From positions 25,530 through 89,529 of the forward strand of contig JAGNJW010000022.1 of NCBI GenBank assembly GCA_018000455.1: DNA of 64,000 nucleotides. Direction: 5' to 3'. A model generated the notes under the pieces. It searched no databases and was not told the origin of the DNA. It saw only the letters and a list, made by a program, of their open reading frames with translations. A program made the translations under genes and the position numbers. Within the stretch, counting starts at the first letter, position 1; each line of letters opens with the position of its first letter. Positions 18,458 through 27,722 of this stretch are shown piece after piece. The DNA comes from Acidobacteriota bacterium. GTDB lineage: Bacteria; Acidobacteriota; Vicinamibacteria; Vicinamibacterales; UBA2999.

Positions 18458-19768
18458 ATGAACCTGCCCCGGATCGACGTCTCGACACGCGCTACCTCCG
18501 CCGACGACGCTGTGTCGCGCCTCCGGAGCGGCATGCGCATCTTCGTGCACGGCGCGGCGGCGACGCCGACGCCGCTCGTCGAGGCGCTGGTGCGCAACAC
18601 CGCACTGCACGACATCCAGCTCTATCACCTGCACACGACCGGGCCGGCCCCGTTCGTCGACCCCGCCCACCGCGACCGCTTTCTCTCGGTGTCGCTCTTT
18701 GCCGGGCCACCTGTGCGCGGCGCCATCGCGGACGGTGCCGCCGACTTCGTGCCGATTTTCCTGTCGGATATCCCGCGTCTCTTCCTCTCGGGAACCATTC
18801 CGCTCGACGCGGCGCTCTTGCAGGTGTCGCCGCCAGACGCCCACGGTCACTGTTCGCTCGGCACGTCGGTCGACGCCGCTTTGGCCGCCTCGCTCACGGC
18901 CCGGATCCTCATCGCCGAGGTCAACGAGCAGATGCCGCGCACGCTCGGCAACTCGCTCGTGCCGTTTGCCCGCTTCGACGCCTGCATCCACACCAACCGT
19001 CCGCTCGTCGAGCACCTGCCGTCCCCGCCCAGCCCGGTGGCCGACGCCATTGGCGTGCAGGTGGCCGCCCTTATTGATGACGGCGCGACGCTGCAGATGG
19101 GGATCGGCGCGATCCCGGATGCGGTGCTGCGCCGCCTGGGCGACAAACACGATCTGGGCGTGCACACCGAGATGTTCTCCGACGGCCTGATCGATCTGGT
19201 CGAAGGCGGGGTCATCACCAACCGCCGGAAGAAGGTGCACCAGGGGCGCATCGTCACCAGCTTCGTCGTGGGCAGCGCGCGGCTCTATCGCTTCGTCGAC
19301 GACAATCCGCTGGTGGAGTTCCACCCCTGCGATCGCACCAACGACACGACGCTCATCCGCAAGAACGACCGGGTCGTGGCCATCAACTCGGCGCTCGAGG
19401 TCGACCTGTCGGGCCAGGTCGCCGCCGACTCGATCGGCTTCCAGATCTACTCGGGGATCGGCGGGCAGATGGACTTCATCCGCGGCGCAGCGCTCTCGGC
19501 CGGCGGCAAGCCGATCATCGCGCTGCCGTCGATGGCGGCCGGCGGACGCGCGTCGCGCATCGTGATGGCGCTCAAGCCCGGGGCCGGGGTCGTGACGACC
19601 CGCGGCCACGTGCACTGGGTGGTGACCGAGTACGGCGCCGTGAACCTCTTCGGCAAGACGCTGCGGCAGCGCGCCGAGGTATTGGTCGGCATCGCCCATC
19701 CAGACGCGCGGGGGGCACTACGCGCCGAGTTCGCCGAGAAGCGCCACGTCACGCTGCCGGGCGGGTAG
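18458..19768 (+). CDS. Acetyl-CoA hydrolase/transferase family protein (CoA-transferase)
   Basis: A 436-residue class I-like CoA-transferase of the acetyl-CoA hydrolase/4-hydroxybutyrate CoA-transferase family, moving CoA between acetate or another short acid and an acyl-CoA. Features seen: LSGTIPLDAALLQVSPPDAHG with LGTSVD, GATLQMGIGAIPDAVL, the catalytic-glutamate region GVHTEMFSDGLIDL, and the CoA-site segment GIGGQMDFIRGA. The ATG at 18458 follows GGATGGAG; a GTG three bases earlier is less likely. The acid substrate is not predictable from motifs. Confidence 0.9.
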   Translation: MNLPRIDVSTRATSADDAVSRLRSGMRIFVHGAAATPTPLVEALVRNTALHDIQLYHLHTTGPAPFVDPAHRDRFLSVSLFAGPPVRGAIADGAADFVPIFLSDIPRLFLSGTIPLDAALLQVSPPDAHGHCSLGTSVDAALAASLTARILIAEVNEQMPRTLGNSLVPFARFDACIHTNRPLVEHLPSPPSPVADAIGVQVAALIDDGATLQMGIGAIPDAVLRRLGDKHDLGVHTEMFSDGLIDLVEGGVITNRRKKVHQGRIVTSFVVGSARLYRFVDDNPLVEFHPCDRTNDTTLIRKNDRVVAINSALEVDLSGQVAADSIGFQIYSGIGGQMDFIRGAALSAGGKPIIALPSMAAGGRASRIVMALKPGAGVVTTRGHVHWVVTEYGAVNLFGKTLRQRAEVLVGIAHPDARGALRAEFAEKRHVTLPGG

Positions 19769-19806
19769 CGATGCCGGCGCAACCGCCCGTTGACAGCGCG
19801 CGCGGG

Positions 19807-20538
19807 CTACGATCCGACCGGCTCGACCTCCACCAGCTCGCCCTGCTCGGGCAGACGCGCTTTGCCGAGGGCGTCGAGCAGGTGTCCGGAGCGGTCGCGC
19901 TTGGTCTCGAGGTAGAAGCGGTTGAACTCGTTGGCCGGGATGACGTGCGGCAAGCGGCCGGTGATCGTGACGCCGTGCTGCTGCAGGTCGTCGACCTTCT
20001 TCGGGTTGTTCGTGAGGAGCTGAATCGACTTCACCTGCAGCGAGTGCAGCATGTGGGCCGCGATCGAGTACTCGCGCTCGTCGTCACGGAAGCCGAGGGC
20101 GAGGTTGGCCTCCACGGTGTCGAGGCCGCGGTCTTGCAGGCCGTAGGCGCGCAGCTTGTTGAGCAGGCCGATGCCACGCCCTTCCTGCCGCAGGTAGAGC
20201 ACCAGGCCGCACTCTTCACGGGCGATGCGGCCGAGCGCCACTTCGAGCTGGTCGCGGCAGTCGCAGCGCAGCGAGCCCAGCGCGTCGCCGGTGAGGCATT
20301 CCGAGTGCACGCGGGTGGGCACGTTCTCGCGGCCCATCGGATCGCCGTGCATGATCGCGATGTGGTCCTTGCCGTCGTGGTTGTTCCAGAAGGCGGCCAC
20401 CTGGAAGTGCCCGAAGCGGCTCGGCAGGTCGGCGATGGCGACGATCCTGACGCAGATGCCCTGGGGCCCGAAGCCGGGACATTCGTGATCGGCTTCCGCC
20501 ACCAGGATGCGATCGATTTCGTCGACGGTCAGCGACAC
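19807..20538 (-). CDS. ribA: GTP cyclohydrolase II
   Basis: A ~243-residue monofunctional GTP cyclohydrolase II, first step of riboflavin synthesis. Zinc-binding cysteines appear in SECLTGDALGSLRCDCRDQL, followed by the catalytic YLRQEGRGIGLLNK and the GTP-contacting LLTNNPKK. There is no fused DHBP synthase domain. Start choice: a TTG at 20544 directly abuts GAGGAG and leaves no spacer, whereas the GTG at 20538 sits 6 bases from it, so I use the GTG. Other riboflavin genes are not nearby. Confidence 0.93.
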   Translation of the reverse strand: MSLTVDEIDRILVAEADHECPGFGPQGICVRIVAIADLPSRFGHFQVAAFWNNHDGKDHIAIMHGDPMGRENVPTRVHSECLTGDALGSLRCDCRDQLEVALGRIAREECGLVLYLRQEGRGIGLLNKLRAYGLQDRGLDTVEANLALGFRDDEREYSIAAHMLHSLQVKSIQLLTNNPKKVDDLQQHGVTITGRLPHVIPANEFNRFYLETKRDRSGHLLDALGKARLPEQGELVEVEPVGS

Positions 20539-20557
20539 GGGCAACTCCTCGAATGAC

Positions 20558-21610
20558 TCAAGCTCGCGGCACCGGGCCGGTCAGGCGTTCGGCGAGCGCG
20601 CTACCAGAAAGATACGCGCCTTCGACCCCGACGGATGGGTGCAGGCCATCCCCGGCAATGCCGAGCGTGGGGCCGTCTTCGCAGTGTGCCACGAGCGGGC
20701 TCGCCAGCGCCGTACCCGCCACCACGCGGACGTAGCGCCAGCGGTGGGACTGCACGAGATCTGGCGCCCCTGCCCAGTGGCCGTGCAGCGCCGCCGCCTG
20801 GGCGAGCGGCGTGCGCGTCCAGGTGTCGTCCGGGGCGTCCAAGTGCTGCTGCGAGAACGCCGGCCGGGCCTGGATGACGAGCGTGAGGCGCGGCGTGCCG
20901 GCTCGTTTGCTCGAGTCGTGCAGGATGGTCTGAACCGCGGCGCTGTCGCGCGGATAGCTCGCGTGCCAGGCTGGCCGCGGCGTGTCGAGCGGGTAGCGCG
21001 CGATCACCGTGAGACACGGCACCGCGTGCACCAGATTGAGCAGGGGCAGCGGCCGCACCACGGCGGGGTCAGGTGGGTTGATCGTGGTGAGCAGGGCCTG
21101 CACCGATGGCACCGGCGGAGCCAAAGCGACGGTGCGTGCCAGGAGCCGATCGCCAGAGGCGAGCCCGACGGTCCAAAGGCGAGCGCCGGGCGCATCGGGC
21201 GCCGGAGTGAGCGCCAGGGCGTCGACGCGCGCGCCGAGCCGCACGTCGAGATCGCGCGCCAGATGCTTCGCCAGGGCGTTGACGCCCGCGGCCGGCGCCC
21301 GACGCGGATCGTGCGGATCGAAGGCGGCCGGCTGGCACGGCACGCCGGTGCCCTCGCGCAACTGCGGCCAGTCGGCCATGTCGTCCACGCCGCCGGCGAC
21401 AGACATCTCCGCCAGGAAGCGCGGCGTGCGGCCATGGAGGAACGCTGTCCCATGGTCCACCGGCTGGCCGTCGACACGGCGCGTCGCACAGCGACCGCCG
21501 ACACCGCGGGAGCGTTCGAGCACGACCGGCGTGCGGCCGAAGGCGGTGAGCGCGCGGGCCAGCGACAGCCCGGCGATGCCGGCGCCGACGATGAGGATGT
21601 CGTGGGTCAT
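20558..21610 (-). CDS. FAD/NAD(P)-dependent oxidoreductase, renalase/amine-oxidase-like
   Basis: A 350-residue flavoprotein. The N-terminus has the dinucleotide-binding motif DILIVGAGIAGLSLARAL, then VLERSRGVGGRCATRR, the second FAD signature of renalase-like amine oxidases, and DHGTAFL. The C-terminal FAD strand reads LGIAGDGLHPSVGVEGAYLSG. I start at the ATG at 21610; the open extension to 21703 lacks homology. It lies 19 bases upstream of ribA's start on the same strand, so co-transcription with a flavin biosynthesis gene is plausible. Substrate unknown. Confidence 0.85.
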   Translation of the reverse strand: MTHDILIVGAGIAGLSLARALTAFGRTPVVLERSRGVGGRCATRRVDGQPVDHGTAFLHGRTPRFLAEMSVAGGVDDMADWPQLREGTGVPCQPAAFDPHDPRRAPAAGVNALAKHLARDLDVRLGARVDALALTPAPDAPGARLWTVGLASGDRLLARTVALAPPVPSVQALLTTINPPDPAVVRPLPLLNLVHAVPCLTVIARYPLDTPRPAWHASYPRDSAAVQTILHDSSKRAGTPRLTLVIQARPAFSQQHLDAPDDTWTRTPLAQAAALHGHWAGAPDLVQSHRWRYVRVVAGTALASPLVAHCEDGPTLGIAGDGLHPSVGVEGAYLSGSALAERLTGPVPRA

Positions 21611-21749
21611 GGGCACGGCAGTCAGCGCAGCCGGGACACGCGGTGCAAGCGTCTGACTGCATGAATGACGCGCGGCGATCGGGCGGCGGTCCCAGTTCGC
21701 CATCCGGTCCCAGGCGCCAGGCGATATGAGCGTCAGGCGCTAAATTTAC

Positions 21750-21777
21750 TTGACATGCAAACAGGCATGTTTATAGA
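21750..21777 (+). promoter_or_regulatory. Sigma-70-like promoter with internal palindrome upstream of hsp20
   Basis: A perfect TTGACA at 21750-21755 and a TATAGA at 21772-21777 are separated by 16 bases. The spacer region holds an inverted repeat, ACATGC (21753-21758) and GCATGT (21765-21770) with a 6-base loop, overlapping the -35 box and reaching almost to the -10. That placement fits an operator blocking RNA polymerase. The sequence is strikingly A+T-rich for this genome. The hsp20 ATG is 38 bases after the -10. Confidence 0.75.
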
Positions 21778-21815
21778 AATATTCAGTAGGAGGCTTCTTC
21801 AACAGGAGGTTCGCC

Positions 21816-22262
21816 ATGTTCGGAAAGACTCGGTGGAATTCTTTCGACGATGTGTTCACGTTCCAGCGTGAGGTCGATCGCGTCTTCAACCAGTTCTGGA
21901 ACGATTTGCCGACGCGCACCGCCGCGTCGACTGCGCCCTCGCTCAACGTCACGGCGATCGAGGACGGCTGGCGGGTAGACGTGCCGATGCCGGGGATCGA
22001 CCCGAAAGACGTCACGCTTGAACTCGCCGGCAGCAACCTCACCATCCGGGCTGAGGTCCAGGCCGAGGGCGCTGACTCGATCGCCGAGCGGTTCGAGCAG
22101 ACGCTGGTCATTCCGCAGTTCCTCGACCTCGACAGGCTCACCGCGTCGCACAAGCACGGCATGCTGCGCCTGACGCTGCCGCTCAAGGAAAGCGTCAAGC
22201 CGCGCCGCGTCCAGATCGCGACCGAAGCCGAAGACCACAAGCAACTGGCCCAGGCGAGGTAG
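21816..22262 (+). CDS. Hsp20/alpha-crystallin family small heat shock protein
   Basis: A 148-residue small heat shock protein, an ATP-independent holdase. The alpha-crystallin domain spans roughly residues 45-140: VTAIEDGWRVDVPMPGIDP, DVTLELAGSNLTIRAE, and LTASHKHGMLRLTLPLKE near the end. The usual C-terminal I-x-I motif is represented by RVQIAT. A strong AGGAGG precedes the ATG. The upstream palindromic promoter suggests tight, probably repressor-controlled, stress induction. Confidence 0.93.
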   Translation: MFGKTRWNSFDDVFTFQREVDRVFNQFWNDLPTRTAASTAPSLNVTAIEDGWRVDVPMPGIDPKDVTLELAGSNLTIRAEVQAEGADSIAERFEQTLVIPQFLDLDRLTASHKHGMLRLTLPLKESVKPRRVQIATEAEDHKQLAQAR

Positions 22263-22331
22263 CCGCCCACCAGGCACTGCCTGTGCCAGCGCACCACGCA
22301 TCGTCGGCGTCGCGGATAGAGTAAGGGGCAC

Positions 22332-23654
22332 ATGACCCCTGCCACCGCGACGCCGACAGCCTGGTCCGGCCGCCTGCGCGAGGGCATGCGGCCGTACCTC
22401 GAGGCGGCGCCGGTTGCGGCGGCCTTCCTCGGCGTGTCGTCCGGCTTCGCCTTCGCGATGATCGGCGCCACACTCTCGACGCGCCTGGCGCAGTACGGCC
22501 TTCGCAAGAGCACGGTCACCGCCTTCGCCCTCACCTTCCTGGCCTACAACTTCAAGTTCCTGTGGGCACCGTTCCTCGATACCGTACGCCTGCCCGTGCT
22601 CGGCCGCTTCGGTCAGCGGCGTTCGTGGCTGTGGTTCATCGGCGTGGTGGTGATGGGCGCCGTCGTCTACCTGGGCAGTGTGGACCCGACATCAGCCCTC
22701 CCGCGCGTGGCCACCGCCGCCATCCTCGTCGGCATTGCCGGCGCCACCTTCGACATCGTGATCGACGCCTACCGCATCGAGTTGCTCGAGCCGCGGCAAC
22801 TCGGCGTCGGCTCCGGCATGAACCAGTACGGCTGGCGGATCGGCGCCGCCTCGGCCGGCGCGCTGGCGCTGGTCGTCTCCGCCCGCTACGGCTGGGCCGT
22901 GGCCTATGCCGTGTGCGCGCTCTTCGCCCTGCCGGCCATGATCGTGGCTGTCGTGATGGGCGAACCCGTGCGGCGTCGGCCGCCGCCTCCGCCCACGGGA
23001 GTGGTCGAGACCGTGGTGGCCTTCTTCAGCCCGCTCACCGAGTTCCTGCGGCGTCCTGGCGCCCTCGTGGTGCTGGCCTTCGTGCTCATCCACAAGATCG
23101 GCGACACGCTGGCCAACCTGACGCTGCGCCTGCTGTTCGAGGACTTGCGCTTCACCAACGACGAGATCGCGTTCTACGACGTGGCGATCGGCTTCGCGGC
23201 GCTGCTGGCGGGCGTCTTCGTGGGCGCCACGATGTATGCCTCGATCGGCATGAAGCGGTCGGTCCACATCAGTCTCGTGCTGATGGCCGTCTCGAACCTG
23301 AGCTTCGCGATGCTGGCAGCCTACGGTCACAGCAACCTCGGCATGGCCGGCGCCATCGGCTTCGAGAACTTCGCCAGCGGCATCGGCGGGGTCGCCGTGG
23401 TGGCCTATCTGTCGGCCCTGTGCAACCTGCGCTACACCGCCACGCAGTACGCGCTGCTGTCGGCGCTGGCCAGCATCGCCGGGCGCTTCCTGACGGGCAC
23501 GACGGCGGGGGGACTCATCGAGGCGATGGGCTACGTGAACTTCTATCTGCTCACGACACTCGTCGCGCTGCCAGGTGTCGCGCTCTACGCCTACATGGTG
23601 CGGTCGGGTCTGGCAGACGTGCCGAGCGGAACGGCCGGGCGGGAGGGCGAGTAG
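22332..23654 (+). CDS. MFS transporter, AmpG-like
   Basis: A 440-residue, ~12-helix major facilitator protein. Segments typical of AmpG-type permeases are visible: LTFLAYNFKFLWAPFLD, RRSWLWFIGVVVMGA, and GATFDIVIDAYRIELL, which matches the AmpG signature. AmpG imports anhydro-muropeptides for cell-wall recycling, so this may do the same; related MFS proteins have other substrates. The N-terminal ~20 residues are polar and cytoplasmic. The gene follows hsp20 by 69 bases with no terminator I could identify. Confidence 0.85.
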   Translation: MTPATATPTAWSGRLREGMRPYLEAAPVAAAFLGVSSGFAFAMIGATLSTRLAQYGLRKSTVTAFALTFLAYNFKFLWAPFLDTVRLPVLGRFGQRRSWLWFIGVVVMGAVVYLGSVDPTSALPRVATAAILVGIAGATFDIVIDAYRIELLEPRQLGVGSGMNQYGWRIGAASAGALALVVSARYGWAVAYAVCALFALPAMIVAVVMGEPVRRRPPPPPTGVVETVVAFFSPLTEFLRRPGALVVLAFVLIHKIGDTLANLTLRLLFEDLRFTNDEIAFYDVAIGFAALLAGVFVGATMYASIGMKRSVHISLVLMAVSNLSFAMLAAYGHSNLGMAGAIGFENFASGIGGVAVVAYLSALCNLRYTATQYALLSALASIAGRFLTGTTAGGLIEAMGYVNFYLLTTLVALPGVALYAYMVRSGLADVPSGTAGREGE

Positions 23655-23690
23655 CGGAGGCGAACGCCCTCAGCGAGTGCGCGCCGCGTC

Positions 23691-23984
23691 CTATTCACCT
23701 GACGGTGGCTGGCCGGGTGCCACCCACTGGTCGGCGAGGAACTCGGCGTACTTTGCCGCCGCGTGCTCGTCGAACGCCTCGGCGGCATCGAATGCGAAGT
23801 TGCGCGACCAGAGCAACTGGCCGTTCACGTAGACGCGGAAGTCGCGCCGGCCGAACTTGACGCACATCCGCGCCTCGGCCTTGTCGCTGCCTTTGTGCAG
23901 CAGCCACAGCCGCTTCTCGATCCGCGAATTGAGATCAACCGGTGCCGCGTTGGTCGCTGGCCCGGGCCTGTCGTGGCTGTTCAT
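23691..23984 (-). CDS. Small conserved-looking hypothetical protein
   Basis: A 97-residue soluble protein from the ATG at 23984 (a longer start at 24023 is possible). The core, RRDFRVYVNGQLLWSRNFAFDAAEAFDEHAAAKYAEFL, alternates like a small beta-sheet followed by a helix, and the acidic and aromatic residues are not what random high-GC sequence would give. I do not recognise the family. It sits between the AmpG-like gene and the end of the N-ATPase operon. Confidence 0.55.
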   Translation of the reverse strand: MNSHDRPGPATNAAPVDLNSRIEKRLWLLHKGSDKAEARMCVKFGRRDFRVYVNGQLLWSRNFAFDAAEAFDEHAAAKYAEFLADQWVAPGQPPSGE

Positions 23985-24074
23985 GTGGGTTGGCCCGCCG
24001 CGACATGCTAAAGCATTTTGCATCCGGCGACACCACGAGCCTGCTCGGCTGGGTGCAGGGATCTGGACTCGCGC

Positions 24075-25061
24075 TCAGCCCCGGTGCCACCCGGTACCTT
24101 CACGTTCAGCGCGCGGGCCACGAACGCCGCGGGTGTGAGCGCGCCGTCGATGCGGTGGACCGTCTGCGGCTTTCGGCTTGGCCAGCACTTCGAAGCCGGC
24201 GATGACGTCGAACAGTTCCTCGTCGATGCCGCTCTGGCGAACGCGATGAAACCTCGCGCTGAAGGCGGCCAGCAGGTCATCGATGTTCTGGTCCGCCCGC
24301 TGCATCGCGGTCAGGCGGCTCGCGTTCTCACTGGCGAGCGATTCGGCGCACGCCCGGAACAGCGACACGAACAGGTACTCGCGCACGAAGGACCGCAGCG
24401 TTGCGGTTCCGGCGCCGATCACTTCTGGAAGGGCCTCGCCCGGCCACCGACGCGCCGCCATGGTGCGATGCCATGTGTCGTCGAGCGGGAGCAAGCGCTG
24501 ACCGACCGGTGCATACCCTGCAGCCGAGGTGGGACGGTTGTAGAAGAGGTGGAGTTCCGTGATCGCGGCACCGCCCTCGCCCGATTCGCTTTCGACGAGA
24601 ATCCGCCCGACCAGCGGCGCGATCGCCGCGACGGCGCCGGGCACGGGGAAGTGCGCTCTCACCAGCAGGCCGGCGTCCAGGAGTGCCGCATGCACGCGCT
24701 CGCCGACGGCCCAGACGCGGGGTGTCCCGGGCAGCGCCGCCAATGCGGCGATGGCGTGGTCGGCGACGACGTCATTGAAGCGGCCCACCAGCCCTTGGTC
24801 GGATCCGAACACGACGGCGCCAATCGCGCCAGGATGGCCCGGCGACATCCGGGCTGGTCTGGCCAAGGCCTCAGGCTCGGCGTGGCGGACGCAGACGCTC
24901 AACCCCAGTTCCACGGTCCGCGCGTAGTCAGCCAGGGCCCGCACGGATCGTTCGTACTGGCCGATGCTCGCGGCGGCCATCGCCTTCATCGTCCGGACGA
25001 CCGATTGGAGGTCGGCGGCGCTCTCGATCTGGCGGCGCAGGCTGGCCGTGGTCTCGCTCAT
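24075..25061 (-). CDS. atpG: N-type ATPase gamma subunit
   Basis: A 328-residue gamma subunit, the central rotor shaft linking the catalytic head to the c-ring. The N-terminal helix [30 protein letters not shown] and the C-terminal helix [35 protein letters not shown] are diagnostic. It overlaps atpA by 4 bases and is last in the operon, as in other N-ATPase clusters. The last ~35 residues are Arg/Gly/His-rich and unlike the family. A frame shifted by one base reads more naturally there, so a late frameshift is possible but not needed for function. Confidence 0.9.
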   Translation of the reverse strand: MSETTASLRRQIESAADLQSVVRTMKAMAAASIGQYERSVRALADYARTVELGLSVCVRHAEPEALARPARMSPGHPGAIGAVVFGSDQGLVGRFNDVVADHAIAALAALPGTPRVWAVGERVHAALLDAGLLVRAHFPVPGAVAAIAPLVGRILVESESGEGGAAITELHLFYNRPTSAAGYAPVGQRLLPLDDTWHRTMAARRWPGEALPEVIGAGTATLRSFVREYLFVSLFRACAESLASENASRLTAMQRADQNIDDLLAAFSARFHRVRQSGIDEELFDVIAGFEVLAKPKAADGPPHRRRAHTRGVRGPRAEREGTGWHRG

Positions 25062-26605
25062 GCCCTGTCCTCGATGGGTGGGTGAAACCGGGCGAGCGCC
25101 GCCCGGGCAATCGTGATGACCGTCTCCCGGTCCGCGTCGTCCAGGGCGCGGGCCGTGTCGAACCGCTGGCAAACGTCGGCGGGGATGGTCGCCGCCGCCT
25201 CGCGTACGGCGCGTTCGGCATCGATCATCTGGTCGAGCGGCACCGATGCGAAGAGGCCGCCGTCGAGCGCCAGCAGAATCGCGATCTGCGCCGGCACCGC
25301 CACCGGCCCGAACTCCGGTTGCTTGAGGCAGGCGCGGATCCGTTGTCCGTGTTCGATGGTCGCGCGGGTGTCGTCGTCGAGTCGGGCACCGAAGCGGGCG
25401 AACGTCTCGAGCTCCTCGAACTGGGCGTAGGCGAGCTTCAGGTCTCCGGCCACCGCGCGGTAGACGGCCCGCTGGGCCTTGCCGCCGACGCGCGACACCG
25501 ACTTGCCGATATCGACCGCGGGCAGCACACCGAGGCCGAACAGCGTCGGCGACAGATAGACCTGCCCGTCGGTGATGGAGATGAGGTTGGTCGGGATGTA
25601 GGCGGCGATGTTCTGCGCCTCGGTCTCGATGATCGGTAGCGCGGTGAGGGAGCCGCCGCCGAGGTCGGGCCGCAGGTGCGTGGCGCGTTCGAGCAGGCGC
25701 GAGTGGATGGAGAAGATGTCGCCGGGGAAGGCCTCCCGCCCGGGCGGCCGCCGCAGCAGCAGCGACAGCTCGCGGTAGGCGCGGGCGTGCTGCGTCAGGT
25801 CGTCGTAGACGATGAGGACATCGCGGCCGGCCTCCATGAAGTGCTCGGCGATGCTGGTGGCGGCATACGGCGCGATGTAGGCCAGACCGGGCGCGTCGTT
25901 GCCCTCGGTCACGACCACGACGGTGTAGTCCATCGCCCCTTTCCCGCGTAGTACTGCCACGGTCTTGGCCACGGCGGCCGCCCGCTGTCCGATGGCGCAG
26001 TAGACGCACACCACGTCCTGCCCCCGCTGGTTCAGGATCGTATCGATGGCGATGGCCGTCTTGCCAGTCTGGCGGTCGCCGAGGATCAGCTCCCGCTGGC
26101 CGCGCCCGATCGGGATGAGGGCATCGATGGCCTTCAGACCGGTCTGGAGCGGCTCGGTGACGGGTGCGCGATCCATGATCGACGCGGCCGGCCGTTCGAT
26201 GGGCAGCCGCGCCGTGGTGGCCACCGGTCCGCGGCCGTCGAGCGGGCGCCCCAGCGGGTCGATGACGCGTCCGAGCTGCGCCGAACCGACCGCCACGTCT
26301 GCGACCCGGCCGGTGCGCTCGACCGGATCGCCGGCCTGCAGGTGCCAGTAGTCGCCGAGCAGGACGACGCCGACCTCGCCCTCGTCGACGTTGAACGCGA
26401 TGCCGGACACCCCGCCGGAAAAGGTGACCAGCTCCTCGAACCCGACGCCGGGAAGTCCGGAGATCGTGGCCAGGCCGGTGGCGATCGCCGTGACAACGCC
26501 CACGTCGCGCAGCGCCAAATCGGGCGCGAAGGCTGCCCGTGCCTGGCTGATGCCGTCGAACGTGCGGTCGATGACGCGGTGCAGACGGTCAGGCGTGGCC
26601 GGCAT
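25058..26605 (-). CDS. atpA: N-type ATPase alpha subunit
   Basis: A 515-residue alpha subunit, the non-catalytic nucleotide-binding partner of beta in the F1-like head. Walker A reads GDRQTGKTA, preceded by [20 protein letters not shown]. Walker B-like [29 protein letters not shown] follows, then the conserved [10 protein letters not shown]. The N-terminal region [25 protein letters not shown] shows the usual beta-barrel domain. It overlaps atpF by 17 bases. Full length. Confidence 0.95.
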   Translation of the reverse strand: MPATPDRLHRVIDRTFDGISQARAAFAPDLALRDVGVVTAIATGLATISGLPGVGFEELVTFSGGVSGIAFNVDEGEVGVVLLGDYWHLQAGDPVERTGRVADVAVGSAQLGRVIDPLGRPLDGRGPVATTARLPIERPAASIMDRAPVTEPLQTGLKAIDALIPIGRGQRELILGDRQTGKTAIAIDTILNQRGQDVVCVYCAIGQRAAAVAKTVAVLRGKGAMDYTVVVVTEGNDAPGLAYIAPYAATSIAEHFMEAGRDVLIVYDDLTQHARAYRELSLLLRRPPGREAFPGDIFSIHSRLLERATHLRPDLGGGSLTALPIIETEAQNIAAYIPTNLISITDGQVYLSPTLFGLGVLPAVDIGKSVSRVGGKAQRAVYRAVAGDLKLAYAQFEELETFARFGARLDDDTRATIEHGQRIRACLKQPEFGPVAVPAQIAILLALDGGLFASVPLDQMIDAERAVREAAATIPADVCQRFDTARALDDADRETVITIARAALARFHPPIEDRA

Positions 26606-27410
26606 CGGCGCGCACCTGCGACTCTCGAGGCGCGGCGGAATTCTCCCCTCCCTCGCGCTGCGTCATGAGGTCACCGACGGCCTTCTCCATCGACGCCAGG
26701 TAGTCCGAGATGTTCCACCCGACCTTCTGTCCGTTGGTGGTCAGTTCGATGCCGCTGACGAGATCGGGCGCGGTCTCGAACCGGACGTGCACGTCTGGCG
26801 CACCCACCTCGTTCAGCGCGCGTTGGATGGCGTCGCGCTGCGCGGCCGGCAGGTCATAGGCGCTGCGCACGACGGCGGTGTCCGACGCCGCCTCCAGACT
26901 CTCGGCGAGACGGGCCTTCGCCGGACCATCCATCTCCAGCAGTCGTCGGGTGAAGACCTCGCTCACACGCTCTTCGAGGCTCGTCGAGGCCAGGTCCGTC
27001 AGCGCCTGTCGTGCGATGGCAAATACCTCCTGCTGCGTCCGCCGCCTGAGGGTCTCAGTCAGGGTATCGGCCTCGCGCTTCCACAGGTCCATCCGCCTGG
27101 CGCTCTCCGCCTCGGCCGCCTTCCGCGCATCCGAGACCAGCCGGACCCGCTCGGCCTCTGCCGCGGCGGTCGCTTGGCGGACCAGGGCGCCCCGCTGTTG
27201 GTCGAACTCCGCGTTCCGGCGTTCGAACGCCTTACGCTCGCTGCTGGCGTCGGCCCTGGTCGCGTCTGCGTGCGCGAGTTCGGCGGCGATCCGCGCCTCC
27301 CGCGCCTCGATGGCCTGCAGGACGGGCCGGTACAGGAAGCGCTTCATCAGCCACACCAGGATGAGGAAGTTGAGGACCTGCGCGACGACGGTGAACCAGT
27401 CGATGAGCAC
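26589..27410 (-). CDS. atpF: N-type ATPase b subunit (long form)
   Basis: A 273-residue peripheral-stalk b subunit. An N-terminal hydrophobic helix ([20 protein letters not shown]) leads into ~120 residues of charged coiled coil rich in A, E, R and Q. A globular C-terminal part follows (residues ~150-250: [39 protein letters not shown]) that resembles the delta subunit. The protein is about 100 residues longer than a standard b. No separate delta gene occurs in the operon, so the fused region probably replaces it, as known for N-ATPases. Confidence 0.9.
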   Translation of the reverse strand: MLIDWFTVVAQVLNFLILVWLMKRFLYRPVLQAIEAREARIAAELAHADATRADASSERKAFERRNAEFDQQRGALVRQATAAAEAERVRLVSDARKAAEAESARRMDLWKREADTLTETLRRRTQQEVFAIARQALTDLASTSLEERVSEVFTRRLLEMDGPAKARLAESLEAASDTAVVRSAYDLPAAQRDAIQRALNEVGAPDVHVRFETAPDLVSGIELTTNGQKVGWNISDYLASMEKAVGDLMTQREGGENSAAPRESQVRADAGHA

Positions 27411-27412
27411 GG

Positions 27413-27694
27413 TTACTGCCCTGGCGCCTGCGCGAGCGCCTGGTTCCAGAACGGATTGGCGAAGATCAGGATCATCGAGACGACGAAGCAGTAGATGGCC
27501 GTGGACTCGATCATCGCCAGCCCGACGAACAGGGTCCGAGTGATGGTGGCGGACGCGTCGGGCTGCTGAGCCAGTGCGCTCAGCGCGTTCGACACCGCCC
27601 GGCCTTCGGCCAGGGCCGGCGCCATCGTGCCAAAGCCCGTGGTAATGCCGGCGGTGACAATCGAGGCGATGGCGATGAGGGTCGGGTTGTCCAT
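27413..27694 (-). CDS. atpE: N-type ATPase c subunit (rotor ring)
   Basis: A 93-residue two-helix proteolipid that forms the ion-carrying ring. Helix 2 contains MIESTAIY with E63, S64, T65 and Y68, the side chains that coordinate Na+ in Na+-translocating rings. Helix 1 has a second carboxylate, E30, in ALAEGRAV, at the position of the Na+-ligand glutamine of Ilyobacter-type c subunits. Two carboxylates per hairpin are typical of N-ATPases. The Burkholderia pseudomallei N-ATPase ring, as I recall, was reported to be H+-specific, so the ion here is uncertain. The loop AQQPDA is standard. Confidence 0.93.
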   Translation of the reverse strand: MDNPTLIAIASIVTAGITTGFGTMAPALAEGRAVSNALSALAQQPDASATITRTLFVGLAMIESTAIYCFVVSMILIFANPFWNQALAQAPGQ

Positions 27695-27722
27695 AGGGTG
27701 TCCTTGTTCGTGTCGGGTGGTG

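Noticed and set aside
21750..21777. CIRCE element upstream of hsp20
   Set aside because: The palindrome is ACATGC-N6-GCATGT, not TTAGCACTC-N9-GAGTGCTAA.
22273..22287. Terminator after hsp20 (GGCAC-TGCCT-GTGCC hairpin)
   Set aside because: The stem is only five pairs and no T-run follows.
24008..24110. Separate small gene overlapping the atpG end
   Set aside because: The alternative frame reads plausibly for a few dozen residues but has no start; it may only reflect a late frameshift in atpG.
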